From assembly GCA_022823365.1 (NCBI GenBank), contig JAJDXG010000056.1:124001-188000 (forward strand): a stretch of DNA of 64,000 nt, given 5' to 3'. This document shows, in pieces, positions 1 through 10,030 of the stretch (the first letter of the stretch is position 1; every line of letters starts with the position of its first letter). The translations under genes were made by a program, and so were the position numbers. Under the pieces are notes generated by a model that was given only the letters and a program-made list of their open reading frames with translations, ran no database searches and was not told the origin of the DNA. The DNA is from Gemmatimonadota bacterium (lineage in GTDB: Bacteria; Gemmatimonadota; Gemmatimonadetes; Longimicrobiales; Gaopeijiaceae).

Positions 1-1
1 G

Positions 2-1027
2 GAGCCCGAACCGGAGCCCGTTCCCGCAGATGCCGTCACGGGCTCTGCCGCAGCCGCGCACCACGAACTCGCGGACGACCTCGGCGAGTGGTTCGACTAC
101 TGGCTGGACGACTACGGTCCCAATCTCCGGCTCTCGCTCGAACGCATGGGCCGCTACGGAGGCATGGTGGATGCCGCGCTGGAGGAGCGGGGCCTGCCCC
201 GCAGCCTCCGCTATCTGCCGATCGCCGAGAGCTACTACAACCCTCGCGCGTACAGCCGCGTGGGGGCCGCCGGCATGTGGCAGTTCATGCCCGGCACCGC
301 CCGCGAGCGCGGCCTCTCGGTCAACTCGCTGGTGGACGAGCGGCGGGACCCGGAGGCCGCGACGGAGGCCGCGCTGGACATGCTCGCCGAGTTGCGCGAG
401 CGCTTCGATTCCTGGTTCCTGGCGCTGGCCGCCTACAACGGGGGCCCCAACCGCGTCGCCCGCCTGTTGCGCAGGCACCATTCCGGACCGCTCGGCGACA
501 GCGCGTTCATCGGCATCCGCGACCGGCTGCCGCGGGAGACGCGCCACTTCATCCCCAAGTTCCTGGCGGTCGCCGCGATCGCGGATGATCCCGGCGCGTA
601 CGGCATCACCGACATCGAGTTCGAGCCCGCCCTGGAATACGACGAAACGACGGTGCCGGACCCGACGTCGCTGGACGTGGTGGCGCGGGCGGCGGGTGTG
701 TCCGAAGACGACATCCGGGTCCTGAACCCGCACCTGCCGGCGCGGATCGTCCCCACTCACATCGAGACGGTGCTGCGGCTGCCGGTGGGCACCGTGTCGC
801 GTTTCGAGCGCAACTACGCGGCGATCCCCACCGAGGAGCGCCTCACCATCGTCGAGCACACCATCAGCGCGGGCGAGACGCTCGGGCACATCGCCGAGAT
901 CTACGGGGTTCGGCTTGCCGACCTGATGGACACCAACCCGGGGCTGCGCCCGCGCTATCTGCAGATCGGGCAAAAGGTGGTGGTGCCGCGGCTGCGCCGG
1001 GTGCTGGCGGGGGAGGGAAGCGGCTAG
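2..1027 (+). CDS. mltD: Membrane-bound lytic murein transglycosylase D-like, 5' truncated
   Basis: Family 1 lytic transglycosylase that cleaves the MurNAc-GlcNAc bond of peptidoglycan. The reading frame is open from base 2, so the N-terminus and signal sequence lie before the window; the ATG at 146 in the ORF track is internal. The fragment (341 aa) shows [20 protein letters not shown], then the catalytic core [10 protein letters not shown] with Glu near fragment residue 76, and [14 protein letters not shown], the classic ES/GxxGxWQFM signature. A LysM module follows near the C-terminus ([20 protein letters not shown] to QIGQKVVVP), which binds glycan strands. Its stop codon overlaps the stop of convergent moaC by four bases. 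Identification is secure; MltD versus another LysM-containing family member rests on the motif order. Confidence 0.93.
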   Translation, partial: EPEPEPVPADAVTGSAAAAHHELADDLGEWFDYWLDDYGPNLRLSLERMGRYGGMVDAALEERGLPRSLRYLPIAESYYNPRAYSRVGAAGMWQFMPGTARERGLSVNSLVDERRDPEAATEAALDMLAELRERFDSWFLALAAYNGGPNRVARLLRRHHSGPLGDSAFIGIRDRLPRETRHFIPKFLAVAAIADDPGAYGITDIEFEPALEYDETTVPDPTSLDVVARAAGVSEDDIRVLNPHLPARIVPTHIETVLRLPVGTVSRFERNYAAIPTEERLTIVEHTISAGETLGHIAEIYGVRLADLMDTNPGLRPRYLQIGQKVVVPRLRRVLAGEGSG

Positions 1028-1506
1028 GCCGTCCAGACGCCTGAACGCCCGCCTTCCTTGCGCAGCAGGCGCACTCCCTCGATCACCATGCCGCGGTCCA
1101 CCGCCTTGGCCATGTCGTAGACCGTGAGCAGCGCCACCGACACCGCGGTGAGCGCCTCCATCTCGACCCCGGTCCGGCCCTCGATTCGGGCGACCGCGCG
1201 GGCGCCAACTCCAGGCAGGCCGGGGTCGGGCGCCACCTCCACCCGGATGGACGCGGCGGGCAGGATGTGACACAGCGGGATGAGTTCGCCGGTCCGCTTG
1301 CCGGCCATCACGCCGGCCACCTCGGCAACGCGCAGGACGTTGCCCTTGGCGACGGTGCCCTCCTCGATGGCCGCGAGGGTGGCGGGCGCCATTCGGATGC
1401 GGCCCTCGGCCACGGCGGTGCGCCGGGTGCCCGGCTTGCCGGTGACGTCGACCATGCGCGGCCGGCCGCGCGCGTCAAGGTGGGTGAGTTTCGGCGAATC
1501 GCTCAT
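1024..1506 (-). CDS. moaC: Cyclic pyranopterin monophosphate synthase MoaC
   Basis: MoaC makes cyclic pyranopterin monophosphate from the MoaA product in molybdenum cofactor synthesis. At 160 aa it has the usual family length. Visible hallmarks are [30 protein letters not shown] and [20 protein letters not shown]. The ORF track runs this frame back to 3051, but that is read-through over holB and pdxA; the real start is the ATG at 1506 ([11 protein letters not shown]). That ATG overlaps the TGA of holB as ATGA, so the two are probably translationally coupled. It is the last gene of a long leftward block. No other Moa gene is in the window. Confidence 0.95.
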   Translation of the reverse strand: MSDSPKLTHLDARGRPRMVDVTGKPGTRRTAVAEGRIRMAPATLAAIEEGTVAKGNVLRVAEVAGVMAGKRTGELIPLCHILPAASIRVEVAPDPGLPGVGARAVARIEGRTGVEMEALTAVSVALLTVYDMAKAVDRGMVIEGVRLLRKEGGRSGVWTA

Positions 1507-2645
1507 GTGCGTGTCTCCAGGGCCGCGGAAGCGTCGCGCACCATGCCGTAGACGAGGAGCTGGGGGTTGACGTTGCTGGCCGCGAGGTGCTTGGCCTGCT
1601 CCACCTCCGCCACGGCGCGCGCGACTCCTTCGGGATGAATGCTCCGCCGCGCGACCTCCCGTTCGAGAAACGGACCGGCGTCCTGGTTGAAGGCGGGTGC
1701 GCCGGTCGCCACCGCTGCCAGGTCGCGCAGCCAGTCCTCCAACGCGCCGAACACACCGAGCAGTCCGCGCGCGCCCGACACCCCGACCCCGCTCGCCGCC
1801 CTGGCGGCGGCGCCGATGCCGCCGTCCAGGGCGGCTTCCAGCAGGCGGCGCGCCCGTGCCCGCTCGTGCTCGAGCGGTCCCGGCTCGCCGTCTGCCGGCA
1901 GGTAGGCCAGGGCACGCCCGATCGAGCCGCGCGACAGCGCGGCGGCCGGCCGGGCGTCGGCGGCGGGCGCTCCGGCGGCCTCCACCAGGAAGCGTTCCAC
2001 CTGCTCGACGGGCAGGGGGCCGAGGTGGAAGGGGACCGTGCGCGACCGGATGGTGGGGAGCAGCCGGCCGGGCTCGCTCGAAGTGAGAATGAAGGTCGTG
2101 CCGGCGGGCGGCTCCTCCAGGAGCTTGAGCAGGGCGTTGGCCGCCTGGTCGCTCGCTTCCTGGGGGATGAGTTCCTCCGCGTTGCCGATGATGAAGACCT
2201 GCCGCTCGCCCAGGGACGGGCGCTTGAGCGCCATGCGGCGGATGGTGGTGACCGCGCCCAGGTAGATGCCCCGTGGCTGGTCGCTGTGCGTGGGGCGCAG
2301 GGGCTTGCGCCGAATGGCTTCCAGGGCGGCTGCGCGGGCTTCCTCCAGGGCGGCCACCATCCGCTCCGCTCCGCTGGCGCGCTTGGGGCGGGGCAGGGGG
2401 AAGAACCAGTGCAGGTCGGGGTGGTGCAGCCGGACCGCCATCCGGCACGCCCGGCAGCGGCCGCAAGGGCCCCGGGCGTTCGGGATCTCGCAGTGGAGCA
2501 GCTGGCCGAGCCAGAGGGCGATGCGTTGTTTGCCGGTTCCCGCGAGGCCGTGGATCAGGAGCGCGGCCGGGAGGGAATCTCTTGCGTGCGCTCCGGCGAA
2601 GGTCGAGCGCGCCGGCTCGTGCCCCGTGACCGGCGGCAGCGTCAC
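1503..2645 (-). CDS. holB: DNA polymerase III delta' subunit
   Basis: Clamp-loader subunit of the replicative polymerase, 380 aa from a GTG start that overlaps the pdxA stop (GTGA). AAA+ features are in order: a P-loop at about residues 33-40 (GLAGTGKQ), the delta'/tau zinc module with a CGRCRAC cluster, [18 protein letters not shown], and an [15 protein letters not shown] stretch equivalent to the sensor/SRC region. The P-loop ends in Gln instead of Ser/Thr and SRC reads SRT. That fits delta' being a non-hydrolysing arm of the loader in characterised bacteria, though ATP binding cannot be judged from sequence. Upstream sequence in the ORF track is a pdxA shadow. It is coupled to moaC at its 3' end. 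Confidence 0.88.
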   Translation of the reverse strand: MTLPPVTGHEPARSTFAGAHARDSLPAALLIHGLAGTGKQRIALWLGQLLHCEIPNARGPCGRCRACRMAVRLHHPDLHWFFPLPRPKRASGAERMVAALEEARAAALEAIRRKPLRPTHSDQPRGIYLGAVTTIRRMALKRPSLGERQVFIIGNAEELIPQEASDQAANALLKLLEEPPAGTTFILTSSEPGRLLPTIRSRTVPFHLGPLPVEQVERFLVEAAGAPAADARPAAALSRGSIGRALAYLPADGEPGPLEHERARARRLLEAALDGGIGAAARAASGVGVSGARGLLGVFGALEDWLRDLAAVATGAPAFNQDAGPFLEREVARRSIHPEGVARAVAEVEQAKHLAASNVNPQLLVYGMVRDASAALETRT

Positions 2646-3643
2646 AGGGTCGCGGAGGGCGCCGCGGAAGGGCCTGCGGGCACTCCGGCACCGCGGGAGG
2701 TGGTCGCCCGGTTGGCGGCGACGCGCGTCGCAAGCCGCAACGCCTCCAGCGCGGAGGTGGCGTCCGCCACTCCCCGGCCGGCGATGTCGAAGGCGGTACC
2801 GTGGTCGGGGGAAGTGCGCACGAAGGGCAGCCCCAGGGTGACGTTGACCCCGGTGCCGAAGGAGACTGTCTTGAGGGCTGCCATGGCCACATCGTGATAG
2901 GGGGCGACGACCGCGTCGAACTCGCCCCGCAGGGCGCGCACGAACACGGTGTCGGCGGGGAGGGGGCCGGCCACCCTTCCGGTTTCGCCCGCCAGGGCTT
3001 CGAGCGCGGGCGCGTACACCCGCTTTTCCTCGTCGCCGAAGAGGCCGCCATCGGAGGCGTGGGGGTTGAGGGCGCACAGCGCGACGCGCGGCTCGGCGAT
3101 GGCCCAGTCCGTTCGCAGCCCCGCGACCAGAAGGCGGGCCTGCCGTACCAGCACGTCTACCGTCACGTGCGCGGCGACCTGCGCCAGCGCGATGTGCCGA
3201 GTGGCCAGCAGAACACGCAGGGGAGCCCCCAGGCGCGTCCGCTCGGCACACATGAGCATTCCGGACTCGTCCGCCCCGGCGAGCGCCTCCAGCAGTTCGG
3301 TCTGGCCCGGGTGGCCGCTCCCGGCCGCCTGCAGCGCGGGCTTGTGCACCGGTCCGGTCACGATCCCGGCCACGGCACCCTCCATCGCGAGTTCGACTCC
3401 CGTCTCCAGCGCCGCAAGCGACACTTGTCCCGCGCTCAGCTCGGTGCCGTCCCACTTCCCCATGGAGTGGTACTCGCCCACACCCGGGTCCGCGCCCGCC
3501 GGTCCCAGCACCAGCAACTCGGTGCCCGGGTCTTCCTCCACGAAACGGCGGGCGGCCACCGACATCACCTCGGGTCCGATGCCGCGCGGGTCGCCGAGGG
3601 TCACGGCGAGTCGTGCGCGCGGGGCGGGGGCAAGCGACGTCAC
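2642..3643 (-). CDS. pdxA: 4-hydroxythreonine-4-phosphate dehydrogenase PdxA
   Basis: NAD-dependent oxidation of 4-phosphohydroxy-L-threonine in the DXP-dependent vitamin B6 pathway. The protein is 333 aa, normal for the family. Motifs seen: [14 protein letters not shown] near the N-terminus, [33 protein letters not shown] and [13 protein letters not shown]; the last three carry the metal-binding His residues of PdxA. It lies 44 bases after surA in the same direction, the same surA-pdxA adjacency as in Escherichia coli, and overlaps holB downstream. The C-terminal 20 residues are Ala/Gly/Ser-rich and probably disordered. Confidence 0.95.
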   Translation of the reverse strand: MTSLAPAPRARLAVTLGDPRGIGPEVMSVAARRFVEEDPGTELLVLGPAGADPGVGEYHSMGKWDGTELSAGQVSLAALETGVELAMEGAVAGIVTGPVHKPALQAAGSGHPGQTELLEALAGADESGMLMCAERTRLGAPLRVLLATRHIALAQVAAHVTVDVLVRQARLLVAGLRTDWAIAEPRVALCALNPHASDGGLFGDEEKRVYAPALEALAGETGRVAGPLPADTVFVRALRGEFDAVVAPYHDVAMAALKTVSFGTGVNVTLGLPFVRTSPDHGTAFDIAGRGVADATSALEALRLATRVAANRATTSRGAGVPAGPSAAPSATL

Positions 3644-3687
3644 GTCAGTCGCGGTACGCTAAGCAGCGGAAGCTCAGGCGGAGCCGT

Positions 3688-5022
3688 TCATGGGCGAAGC
3701 TCGACATGCGCCCGGGCACGCAGCTCTTCAATGATCTCGTCGAGCACCTTCGTCTCGCGCAGCTGATCCTCCACGCGGGTCCGCAGATCGTCGTAGGTGT
3801 AGTCGCCCTCGGGCCGCGTCTCGAGAACCTTGACCACCGCGAACACCTTGCCACGGTCGTCGAACTCGATGGGGCCGACGACGTCCCCGTCCGCCGCGGA
3901 CCCGATCTCGGCCAGGTATCCAGGGGGGAGCGAGCCGAGCTGGGGCGTGAAGATCTGGAGCGAGTCCAGCGGCGGCTGGGCCTTGTAGCCGTACTCCTCG
4001 TGAAGGGCCCTCATGGACTCGCCGGCCCGCGCCCGCTCGAGAAGCTCGCCGGCCAGTACCTGCGCCGCCGCCTCGTCCGCCGCGTTGGTTTCCGCGGTGA
4101 TGAGGATGTGCCGCGCCCTCCGCTCCCCGAGGCTGATGCGGTCGACGCGGATGATGTGCGCGCCGAAGTCGGTCTCGACCACGCCGCTCACCTGTCCCTC
4201 CTGGAACATTCCGAAGGCGGCATCCTCGAACTCGCGCACCATGCGTCCGCGTGGGAACCACCCGAGGTCACCGCCCTGCGCCGCGCTCGACGGATCCCGG
4301 GAATACCGGCGCGCAAGTTCCTCGAAGTCCTCTCCCTCGTTGATGAGCCCCAGCAGGCGCTCGGCCTCCAGCCGGGCCGCCTCGCGGGTGGAATCGGATG
4401 GCTCCGAGCGCACGAGGACCTGGCGGAAGATGATGGAGCCGGGGCGTTTGGGAAGCTGGTCGCGCTGGGCATCGATGAACGCGCGCACCTCTCCTTCGGT
4501 CACCACGATGGGACCGATGTCCGCGCGTCTCCTGCCCACCCAGAGCGACTGCAGGCGCTGCCGGCGCGCCTGCTCCTTCAGCATCTCGCGGTAGCTGATC
4601 AGGTTCAGGCCCTGCTCGCTGAGGAGGGCGACCAACTGCCCCATTCCCCCCACGTTGCGCATGCGCTCGTCCAGGTCCTGCTGGACGATGACCTCCAGTT
4701 CCTCGTCGGATACGAAGATGGTGGTGTCGCTCTCGGCTGCCTGCAGGAGAAGCTGCTCGTTGATGAGGGATTCGACGATTTCATCCTGGAGCTGCATGAT
4801 GCCCGCCGGATCTTCCGGCATCGGCGCGCCGCTGGCGCGCATCTGGAGCAGCCGTTCCTGCACCTCGGATCGCAGAATCACCGAGTCGCCGGCGATCGCC
4901 ACCACGCCGTCGACGACTTCCGGCTCCTGTGCGTCCGCCGGGGCGGGGCAGAGGAGCAGAGCGAGGAGGAGGAGATGCCGCCAGGAAAGCCTGCCAGGGG
5001 TCGCAAGAAGATACTTCGCCAT
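3688..5022 (-). CDS. surA: SurA-like periplasmic peptidyl-prolyl isomerase/chaperone
   Basis: Periplasmic chaperone for outer-membrane proteins. The chosen start is the ATG at 5022 ([10 protein letters not shown]), giving 444 aa with a signal peptide [18 protein letters not shown]; the track's longer 5' end lacks such a signal. The mature protein begins with a SurA N-terminal domain ([20 protein letters not shown], about residues 33-170), then a parvulin domain (about 180-275) containing [23 protein letters not shown] and [11 protein letters not shown] second, degenerate parvulin-like region begins at RARHILIT, and a helical tail follows. It sits between a parvulin lipoprotein and pdxA, matching the known surA-pdxA arrangement. 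Confidence 0.9.
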   Translation of the reverse strand: MAKYLLATPGRLSWRHLLLLALLLCPAPADAQEPEVVDGVVAIAGDSVILRSEVQERLLQMRASGAPMPEDPAGIMQLQDEIVESLINEQLLLQAAESDTTIFVSDEELEVIVQQDLDERMRNVGGMGQLVALLSEQGLNLISYREMLKEQARRQRLQSLWVGRRRADIGPIVVTEGEVRAFIDAQRDQLPKRPGSIIFRQVLVRSEPSDSTREAARLEAERLLGLINEGEDFEELARRYSRDPSSAAQGGDLGWFPRGRMVREFEDAAFGMFQEGQVSGVVETDFGAHIIRVDRISLGERRARHILITAETNAADEAAAQVLAGELLERARAGESMRALHEEYGYKAQPPLDSLQIFTPQLGSLPPGYLAEIGSAADGDVVGPIEFDDRGKVFAVVKVLETRPEGDYTYDDLRTRVEDQLRETKVLDEIIEELRARAHVELRP

Positions 5023-5174
5023 GCCGTTTGGACCTGCGGATAAGGAGGAATCGAGCGGGGGACGGAATGCGCATCCGGGCTTCGGTCCCGTGTAAACCCC
5101 GTGCTGGCGCCGGGTTCCGGAGCGCGCGGCCGCGGAATCCGGAGGTCGCCGGGACACCTGCGCGGGCATCGCCT

Positions 5175-6632
5175 TCAATCGCCGGGCGGCGGCGCGTTGG
5201 GAGCCACAACCGGCGAGTCCGGGGGCTGGATCGGCTGGGAGCGGCCCCGGATCACCCTGAACTCGCTGGTGCGCTGGGTTACCGCGTTGAAGCTGTTCTC
5301 GAACACGTCGGCCCGGTACTCCTCCCGCAGCGCGAACGAGAGATGTCCGAGAGCCGGAATGTTCTCGTCTCCGTCGACGATGCGCTGCATGACGCTGCGC
5401 ACGATGGCCTCGACGGCGTCCCGCGTGGATTCTCCTTCGGCCGGCGCCAGGCTGGTCAGTTCCAGGTCGCGCGCCGCGCGCGTGAAGCGGGTGCGGGCGA
5501 CCATGAGCAGAGAATCCTGCTCGACATCGCTGAGCGAGATGCCGGCCTGCTCCGCCTCGTTCACCAGGACCTTGCTCTGGGCGAGGTTTCCCAGCAGCCC
5601 GGTCAGTTGGTCATCGGTCGCGTTGCGCACCTGCGCGCGCAGGGGAGGTCCCTGCTCGCTCAGGAAACGGTGGAAGTCCGACGCCGTGTACGCGCCCCCC
5701 TCGAAGCGGAAGAGTTCACGGGCGGCCGCCCGGCGGCTGAGGCGCTGGCTGGGACGCGCGGCCAGCTGACGGGCGATCTCGGCGCCCCCTTCCACGGGTT
5801 CCATTTCGGCACGGCTCAGGACGCGCCCCAGGTAGGCCTCCTCGGCCTGGCCGACCAGGCCGAGCTTGAGCTGTGGCTCGAACTGGGGGCGCGCTTCCTC
5901 GAACGGGACCTGGGTCCGCTCGTCGACCCGCAGGATGTGGACTCCGAAGCCCGTGCGCACGGGATCGCTTACCTCTCCGGGCGCCAGAGCGAATGCGGCG
6001 GAGTCGAAGGCCGGAACCATCTGGCCGCGCCGGAAGGATCCCAGGTCTCCGCCCTGGGTTGCGGTTCCCGGGTCCTGGCTGAACTCTCCGGCCAGGCCCG
6101 CGAAATCCTCTCCGGCGAGGATCCTCTCGCGCAGGCCGACGGCGAATTCCATTACGCTGTCGGCGGTGGCGGCGTCCGCCCCCGGGTCGAGCGAAAGGAG
6201 GATATGGCGCGCACGCAGTTCCACCCCTGCGGCCTGCTCCTCGTAGATCTGTCGCAGCTGTTCTTCGGTGAAGGCGGTGTCCACCTGGATCACGCGCTCG
6301 CGCAGGCGCGCCACCAGCTCCTGTTCGATCTCCTGACGGACCAGCGGGAGCAGGTCGATGTGCTGGAAGGTCGAGTCCTCGAGAGCGGCGACGGCGAACA
6401 GGGTGTAGTCGATCCACAGGCTGGCAATCGCCTCAACCACGTCGGCCTGGTCGGGAAGTTGCGCCTGGCGCGCGAGCAGGTCGGCGGTCTCGTCCACGGA
6501 CAGCTCGAAGCCGGCGGCGCGCGCGACGACTTCGTCGCCCGGCGCGGAATCGCCACACCCGCCGAGCGCGGCGAGCGCCGCGAGGAAGACGATGCCGGGG
6601 ATCCGTGGGATGCCGTGTACAGGAACCTTCAT
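5175..6632 (-). CDS. Parvulin-type (PpiC/PrsA-like) foldase lipoprotein
   Basis: A 485-aa peptidyl-prolyl isomerase likely anchored by lipid: the N-terminus is hydrophobic and ends in a lipobox LGGC with Cys26. The parvulin domain runs from about residue 140 ([16 protein letters not shown]) through [23 protein letters not shown] to [10 protein letters not shown]. Long helical flanks resemble PrsA/PpiD-type chaperones. GGGAGTG lies a few bases before the ATG and supports the start. The C-terminus is Pro-rich ([20 protein letters not shown]). It lies 152 bases before surA and 80 bases after mfd in the same direction, so two foldases of different attachment are made in tandem. The parvulin assignment is firm; substrates are unknown. 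Confidence 0.85.
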   Translation of the reverse strand: MKVPVHGIPRIPGIVFLAALAALGGCGDSAPGDEVVARAAGFELSVDETADLLARQAQLPDQADVVEAIASLWIDYTLFAVAALEDSTFQHIDLLPLVRQEIEQELVARLRERVIQVDTAFTEEQLRQIYEEQAAGVELRARHILLSLDPGADAATADSVMEFAVGLRERILAGEDFAGLAGEFSQDPGTATQGGDLGSFRRGQMVPAFDSAAFALAPGEVSDPVRTGFGVHILRVDERTQVPFEEARPQFEPQLKLGLVGQAEEAYLGRVLSRAEMEPVEGGAEIARQLAARPSQRLSRRAAARELFRFEGGAYTASDFHRFLSEQGPPLRAQVRNATDDQLTGLLGNLAQSKVLVNEAEQAGISLSDVEQDSLLMVARTRFTRAARDLELTSLAPAEGESTRDAVEAIVRSVMQRIVDGDENIPALGHLSFALREEYRADVFENSFNAVTQRTSEFRVIRGRSQPIQPPDSPVVAPNAPPPGD

Positions 6633-6712
6633 GTTTCACTCCCGATGGTCAGGCCTGCGTGCATAGTACCGCGATTCCCCGGCGTTCGCTCGCCGGGATT
6701 CCCGGCGTAGGG

Positions 6713-9700
6713 TCAGGCCGCTCGGGCGTGGTTCGCCGACAGCCGGTCCAGAGCCCGGATCAGGGTGGCGGTCAGCGGGTCCGCGCCCTCCTGGCGGAGG
6801 ACCAGCGAGAGGGGCGACATCCTGCGTACCTCCACGGCGATCAATCGGTCCCGAAGCGGTTCCTCCAGCGCGGCGAGCCGGGGCACCATGTCGTCCCGGA
6901 AGGTGAGGCGCGCGCTGCGTCCGCGCACCAGGATGCGCTGGAGGCCGATCCCGCGGCCGAGGAGGCGCAGCACGTGGCCGTCGAGCAGGCGGTCGGCCGG
7001 GGGAGGCAGCGCCCCGAAGCGGTCGCGCAACTCCGCGGCGAACTCGTCGAGCCCGGTCTTGGTCGTGATGCGCGACAGTCGGCGGTAGAGGTGGAGCTTC
7101 TGTCCCGAATCGGCCACGTAGCTGTCCGGCAGGTAGGCCGATCCCGCGAGCGAGATCTCGGGATCGCGCGGTGCGGGCTGGTCGGTCCGCCCCCGCTTCA
7201 TGCGCTGTACGGTCTTGCGCAGAAGGCGCATGTAGGTGTCGACGCCCACCGCCTGGGCGTACCCCGACTGGTCCTCGCCGAGCAGGTTGCCGGCGCCGCG
7301 CATCTCCAGGTCGCGCATCGCCACGGCGTAGCCGCTACCCAGGTCGGTGTGGCGCTCGAGCACGCGCACGCGCCGCATGGCGTCCCTGGAAACGCCGCCG
7401 GGGACGACCAGGTAGCAGTGCGCGTGTCGGTCGGAGCGCCCGACGCGGCCGCGGATCTGGTAGAGCTGCGCGAGCCCGAAGCGGTCGGCGCGGTCGACGA
7501 TCAGGGTGTTGGCGTTGGGGACGTCCAGGCCGTTCTCGATGATGGCGGTGCAGACCAGGACGTCCACGTCTCCGTTCACGAAACCGAGCATCACCTGGTC
7601 GAGCTGCCGCCCGCCCATCTGGCCGTGGGCGACGGCGACGGCCGCGCCGGGCGCCAGCGCGCGCACCTTCTCGGCCGTGCTGTGGATGGTCTGAACGCGG
7701 TTGTGGAGGAAGAAGACCTGGCCGCCCCGGTCGAGTTCCCGCCAAAGGCCGTCGTACAGGATGTGGTCGTTCCAGGGAATGACATGAGTGGTGATGGGGA
7801 CCCGGTCCCGGGGCGGAGTCTGGATCAGCGAAAGGTTGCGCAGGCCGGCGAGGGAGAGCTGAAGGGTGCGCGGAATGGGCGTCGCCGTGAGGGTGAGCAC
7901 GTCGACCGAGGCCCGCAGCCGCTTGAGCCGCTCCTTGTGGCGGACTCCGAAGCGCTGCTCTTCGTCGACGACGAGGAGGCCGAGGTTGCGGAAGACGACG
8001 TCTTTCGAGAGCAGGCGGTGGGTGCCGATGGCGATGTCGAGGGTCCCGCGGCGCATCTCGCGCAGCAGGCGGGTGGTCTCCTTCGCGCTCCGGAACCGGT
8101 TGAGCGCCCCGACGGTCACCGGGTAGTCGGCGAGACGCTCTCCGAAGGTGCGCGCGTGCTGCTCGACCAGCACGGTGGTGGGGGCGAGCACGGCGACCTG
8201 CCTGCCGTCCTGGACCGCCTTGAAGGCGGCGCGAATCGCCACCTCGGTCTTGCCGTATCCCACGTCTCCGCAGACCAGCCGGTCCATGGGCGTAGCCGCC
8301 TCCATGTCCCGCTTGATGTCTTCCACCACGCGCCGCTGATCGCGCGTGTCCTCGTAGAGGAACGACGATTCCATCTCCTTTTGCCAGCGGGTGTCGGGCG
8401 CAAAGGCGTGACCCTGGGCCATCTCGCGGCGGGCGTAGAGCTCGAGGAGCTCGGTGGCGACCTTGCGGATGGCCTGCTCGGTGCGGGCGCGCAGATTCTT
8501 CCAGCGCTTCCCGCCGATGCGGTGCACCGGCGGAGGCTCTGCCCCCTCCGCGCCGCCGACCCACCGCTCCAGCAGATCGAGCCGGTACACGGGCACGCGC
8601 AGGAACTCCGCGCCCGCGTACTCGATCAGAATCGACTCGATCTCCTCGCCACCGATGGTGACATGCTCGAGCCCGCGAAAGCGGCCGATGCCGTGGTCCA
8701 TGTGCACGACTGCGTCCCCCGGGGTGAGCTGCGCGACGCTCTCGAGCGAAGCGGAGCCGCGAAAGCGGCGCCGCCGGCGAATGCGGCGCGTGCGCAGGAA
8801 GATCTCGTGGTCGGTGAGGACGCGCAGGCGCGGGGCCGAGTCGTTCAGGATGAATCCCGCGTCCAGCGCCCCCACGGCGAGCTGGGCGCCCGCCGGAAAG
8901 CGCGTCTGCCCTCCCAGAATCTCCTCCAGGCGCTGAATCTGCCCCTCGTTGTCGCAGAGGATGAGGGTTCGGTCGCCGCGGGCGGCCCCGTCCCGCAGCA
9001 CTTCCTTCAACCGCTTCATGTCACGGGAGATGGCCGGCGGCGCCTCCGCGGCGAAGAGAATCTCGCCACCCGCGGCAGGGGAGAGGGCCAGCCGGGGGAG
9101 GTCGGCCAGCCGCTCCAGCAGGCCCCGGGGCCGAAGACAGACGGTGTCCGGCGGGGGCGGCTCGTCTCCGCCCGCGACGGCTTCGGCATGGCGGCGCTCC
9201 ACCTCGGTCCATGTGTGCTCCGCGGAAACCTTCAGGTCGTGGCCCGCCCAGCGCGCCACCAGGGTGTCCTCGGGCAGCAGGTCGAGCAGGGAGCGGGGCG
9301 CGCCGGGAGCGTCCGGACCTCCGCCGTCGCCCAGCCTGACCGGGAGCAGGCGCACCTCGGCGACCGACCCACTGGACCGCTGGTCCAGGATGTCGAAGCG
9401 GCGCATGGAAACGATTTCGTCACCCATGAACTCGACGCGCACCGGGTCGGGGGAACCGAAGGAGAAGACGTCCACTATGCCCCCGCGCACCGCGAACTGA
9501 CCGACTTCCTCCACCAGCGGAGCCTTGTGGAAACCGCGCTCCCGGAGTTGCTCCGCCAGAGCGGTGAGCCCGACCTCGGCGCCCGTCCGCAGGGTTAGGT
9601 GCAGGTGGGTGAGGCGGGCGGGGAAGGAGGCTCGCTCCTGGAGGGCGCGCGGCGTGGTCACCAGCAGGCGGCAGCGGTTGCCGAACACGGCTTCCACCGC

Positions 9701-10030
9701 CTCGACCCGGCGCCCTTCGATCTCGATGTGGAAGTCGTCGCTCTCGTAGGGAAGGGACTCGCGCTGGGGGTAGGCGGCCACGGCATCCGGGCCCACGAGG
9801 GCCTCCAGGTCCGCCTCGGCGGCGACCGCCCTGTCCGGCGACGGAGCGAGAAGCACGGCCACGCGATCCCGCGTAGCGCGGGCGAGAGTGGCCAGCACAG
9901 CATGTCCCAGTGATCCGCACGCGCCTCCGAGGGACAGCTCGTGGCCGGCGTTCGGGAGGCGTGTTCGAAGGGACCGGAAGGGCGCGGTCGCCTCGATCAG
10001 GTCGAGAATTGCGTTCGCGCGCGCGTTCAT
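6713..10030 (-). CDS. mfd: Transcription-repair coupling factor Mfd
   Basis: ATP-dependent translocase that removes stalled RNA polymerase and recruits UvrA. The start is the ATG at 10030 (MNARANAILDLIEA), 1105 aa, overlapping the stop of the BatA-like gene as ATGA; the longer track ORF adds shadow sequence. Domain order: UvrB-like N-terminal part (YPQRESLPYESDDFHIEIEG), CarD/RID RNA polymerase-interacting domain (GDAVVHMDHGIGRFRGLEHV), helicase motif I (GDVGYGKTEVA), Ia (APTTVL), DEEQ box (VVDEEQRFGVRHKERLK), TATPIPRTL, the motif V-VI region (IIENGLDVPNANTLIVDRAD, QIRGRVGRSDR), and a TRCF C-terminal domain. Full length with no break. The 997-aa ORF on the plus strand is its shadow. Confidence 0.97.
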   Translation of the reverse strand: MNARANAILDLIEATAPFRSLRTRLPNAGHELSLGGACGSLGHAVLATLARATRDRVAVLLAPSPDRAVAAEADLEALVGPDAVAAYPQRESLPYESDDFHIEIEGRRVEAVEAVFGNRCRLLVTTPRALQERASFPARLTHLHLTLRTGAEVGLTALAEQLRERGFHKAPLVEEVGQFAVRGGIVDVFSFGSPDPVRVEFMGDEIVSMRRFDILDQRSSGSVAEVRLLPVRLGDGGGPDAPGAPRSLLDLLPEDTLVARWAGHDLKVSAEHTWTEVERRHAEAVAGGDEPPPPDTVCLRPRGLLERLADLPRLALSPAAGGEILFAAEAPPAISRDMKRLKEVLRDGAARGDRTLILCDNEGQIQRLEEILGGQTRFPAGAQLAVGALDAGFILNDSAPRLRVLTDHEIFLRTRRIRRRRRFRGSASLESVAQLTPGDAVVHMDHGIGRFRGLEHVTIGGEEIESILIEYAGAEFLRVPVYRLDLLERWVGGAEGAEPPPVHRIGGKRWKNLRARTEQAIRKVATELLELYARREMAQGHAFAPDTRWQKEMESSFLYEDTRDQRRVVEDIKRDMEAATPMDRLVCGDVGYGKTEVAIRAAFKAVQDGRQVAVLAPTTVLVEQHARTFGERLADYPVTVGALNRFRSAKETTRLLREMRRGTLDIAIGTHRLLSKDVVFRNLGLLVVDEEQRFGVRHKERLKRLRASVDVLTLTATPIPRTLQLSLAGLRNLSLIQTPPRDRVPITTHVIPWNDHILYDGLWRELDRGGQVFFLHNRVQTIHSTAEKVRALAPGAAVAVAHGQMGGRQLDQVMLGFVNGDVDVLVCTAIIENGLDVPNANTLIVDRADRFGLAQLYQIRGRVGRSDRHAHCYLVVPGGVSRDAMRRVRVLERHTDLGSGYAVAMRDLEMRGAGNLLGEDQSGYAQAVGVDTYMRLLRKTVQRMKRGRTDQPAPRDPEISLAGSAYLPDSYVADSGQKLHLYRRLSRITTKTGLDEFAAELRDRFGALPPPADRLLDGHVLRLLGRGIGLQRILVRGRSARLTFRDDMVPRLAALEEPLRDRLIAVEVRRMSPLSLVLRQEGADPLTATLIRALDRLSANHARAA

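Noticed and set aside
1024-3051. 675-aa ORF ending in MoaC as a fusion protein
   Set aside because: The first 515 residues are out-of-frame holB and pdxA sequence; MoaC has its own start with an ATGA overlap.
1503-3455. 650-aa ORF as a PdxA-HolB fusion
   Set aside because: Residues before VTLPPVTG are pdxA in the wrong frame; GTG 2645 is the natural start.
6605-9598. 997-aa plus-strand ORF
   Set aside because: Antisense shadow of mfd, which has every helicase motif intact; the shadow has no domain and results from high GC with few stop codons.
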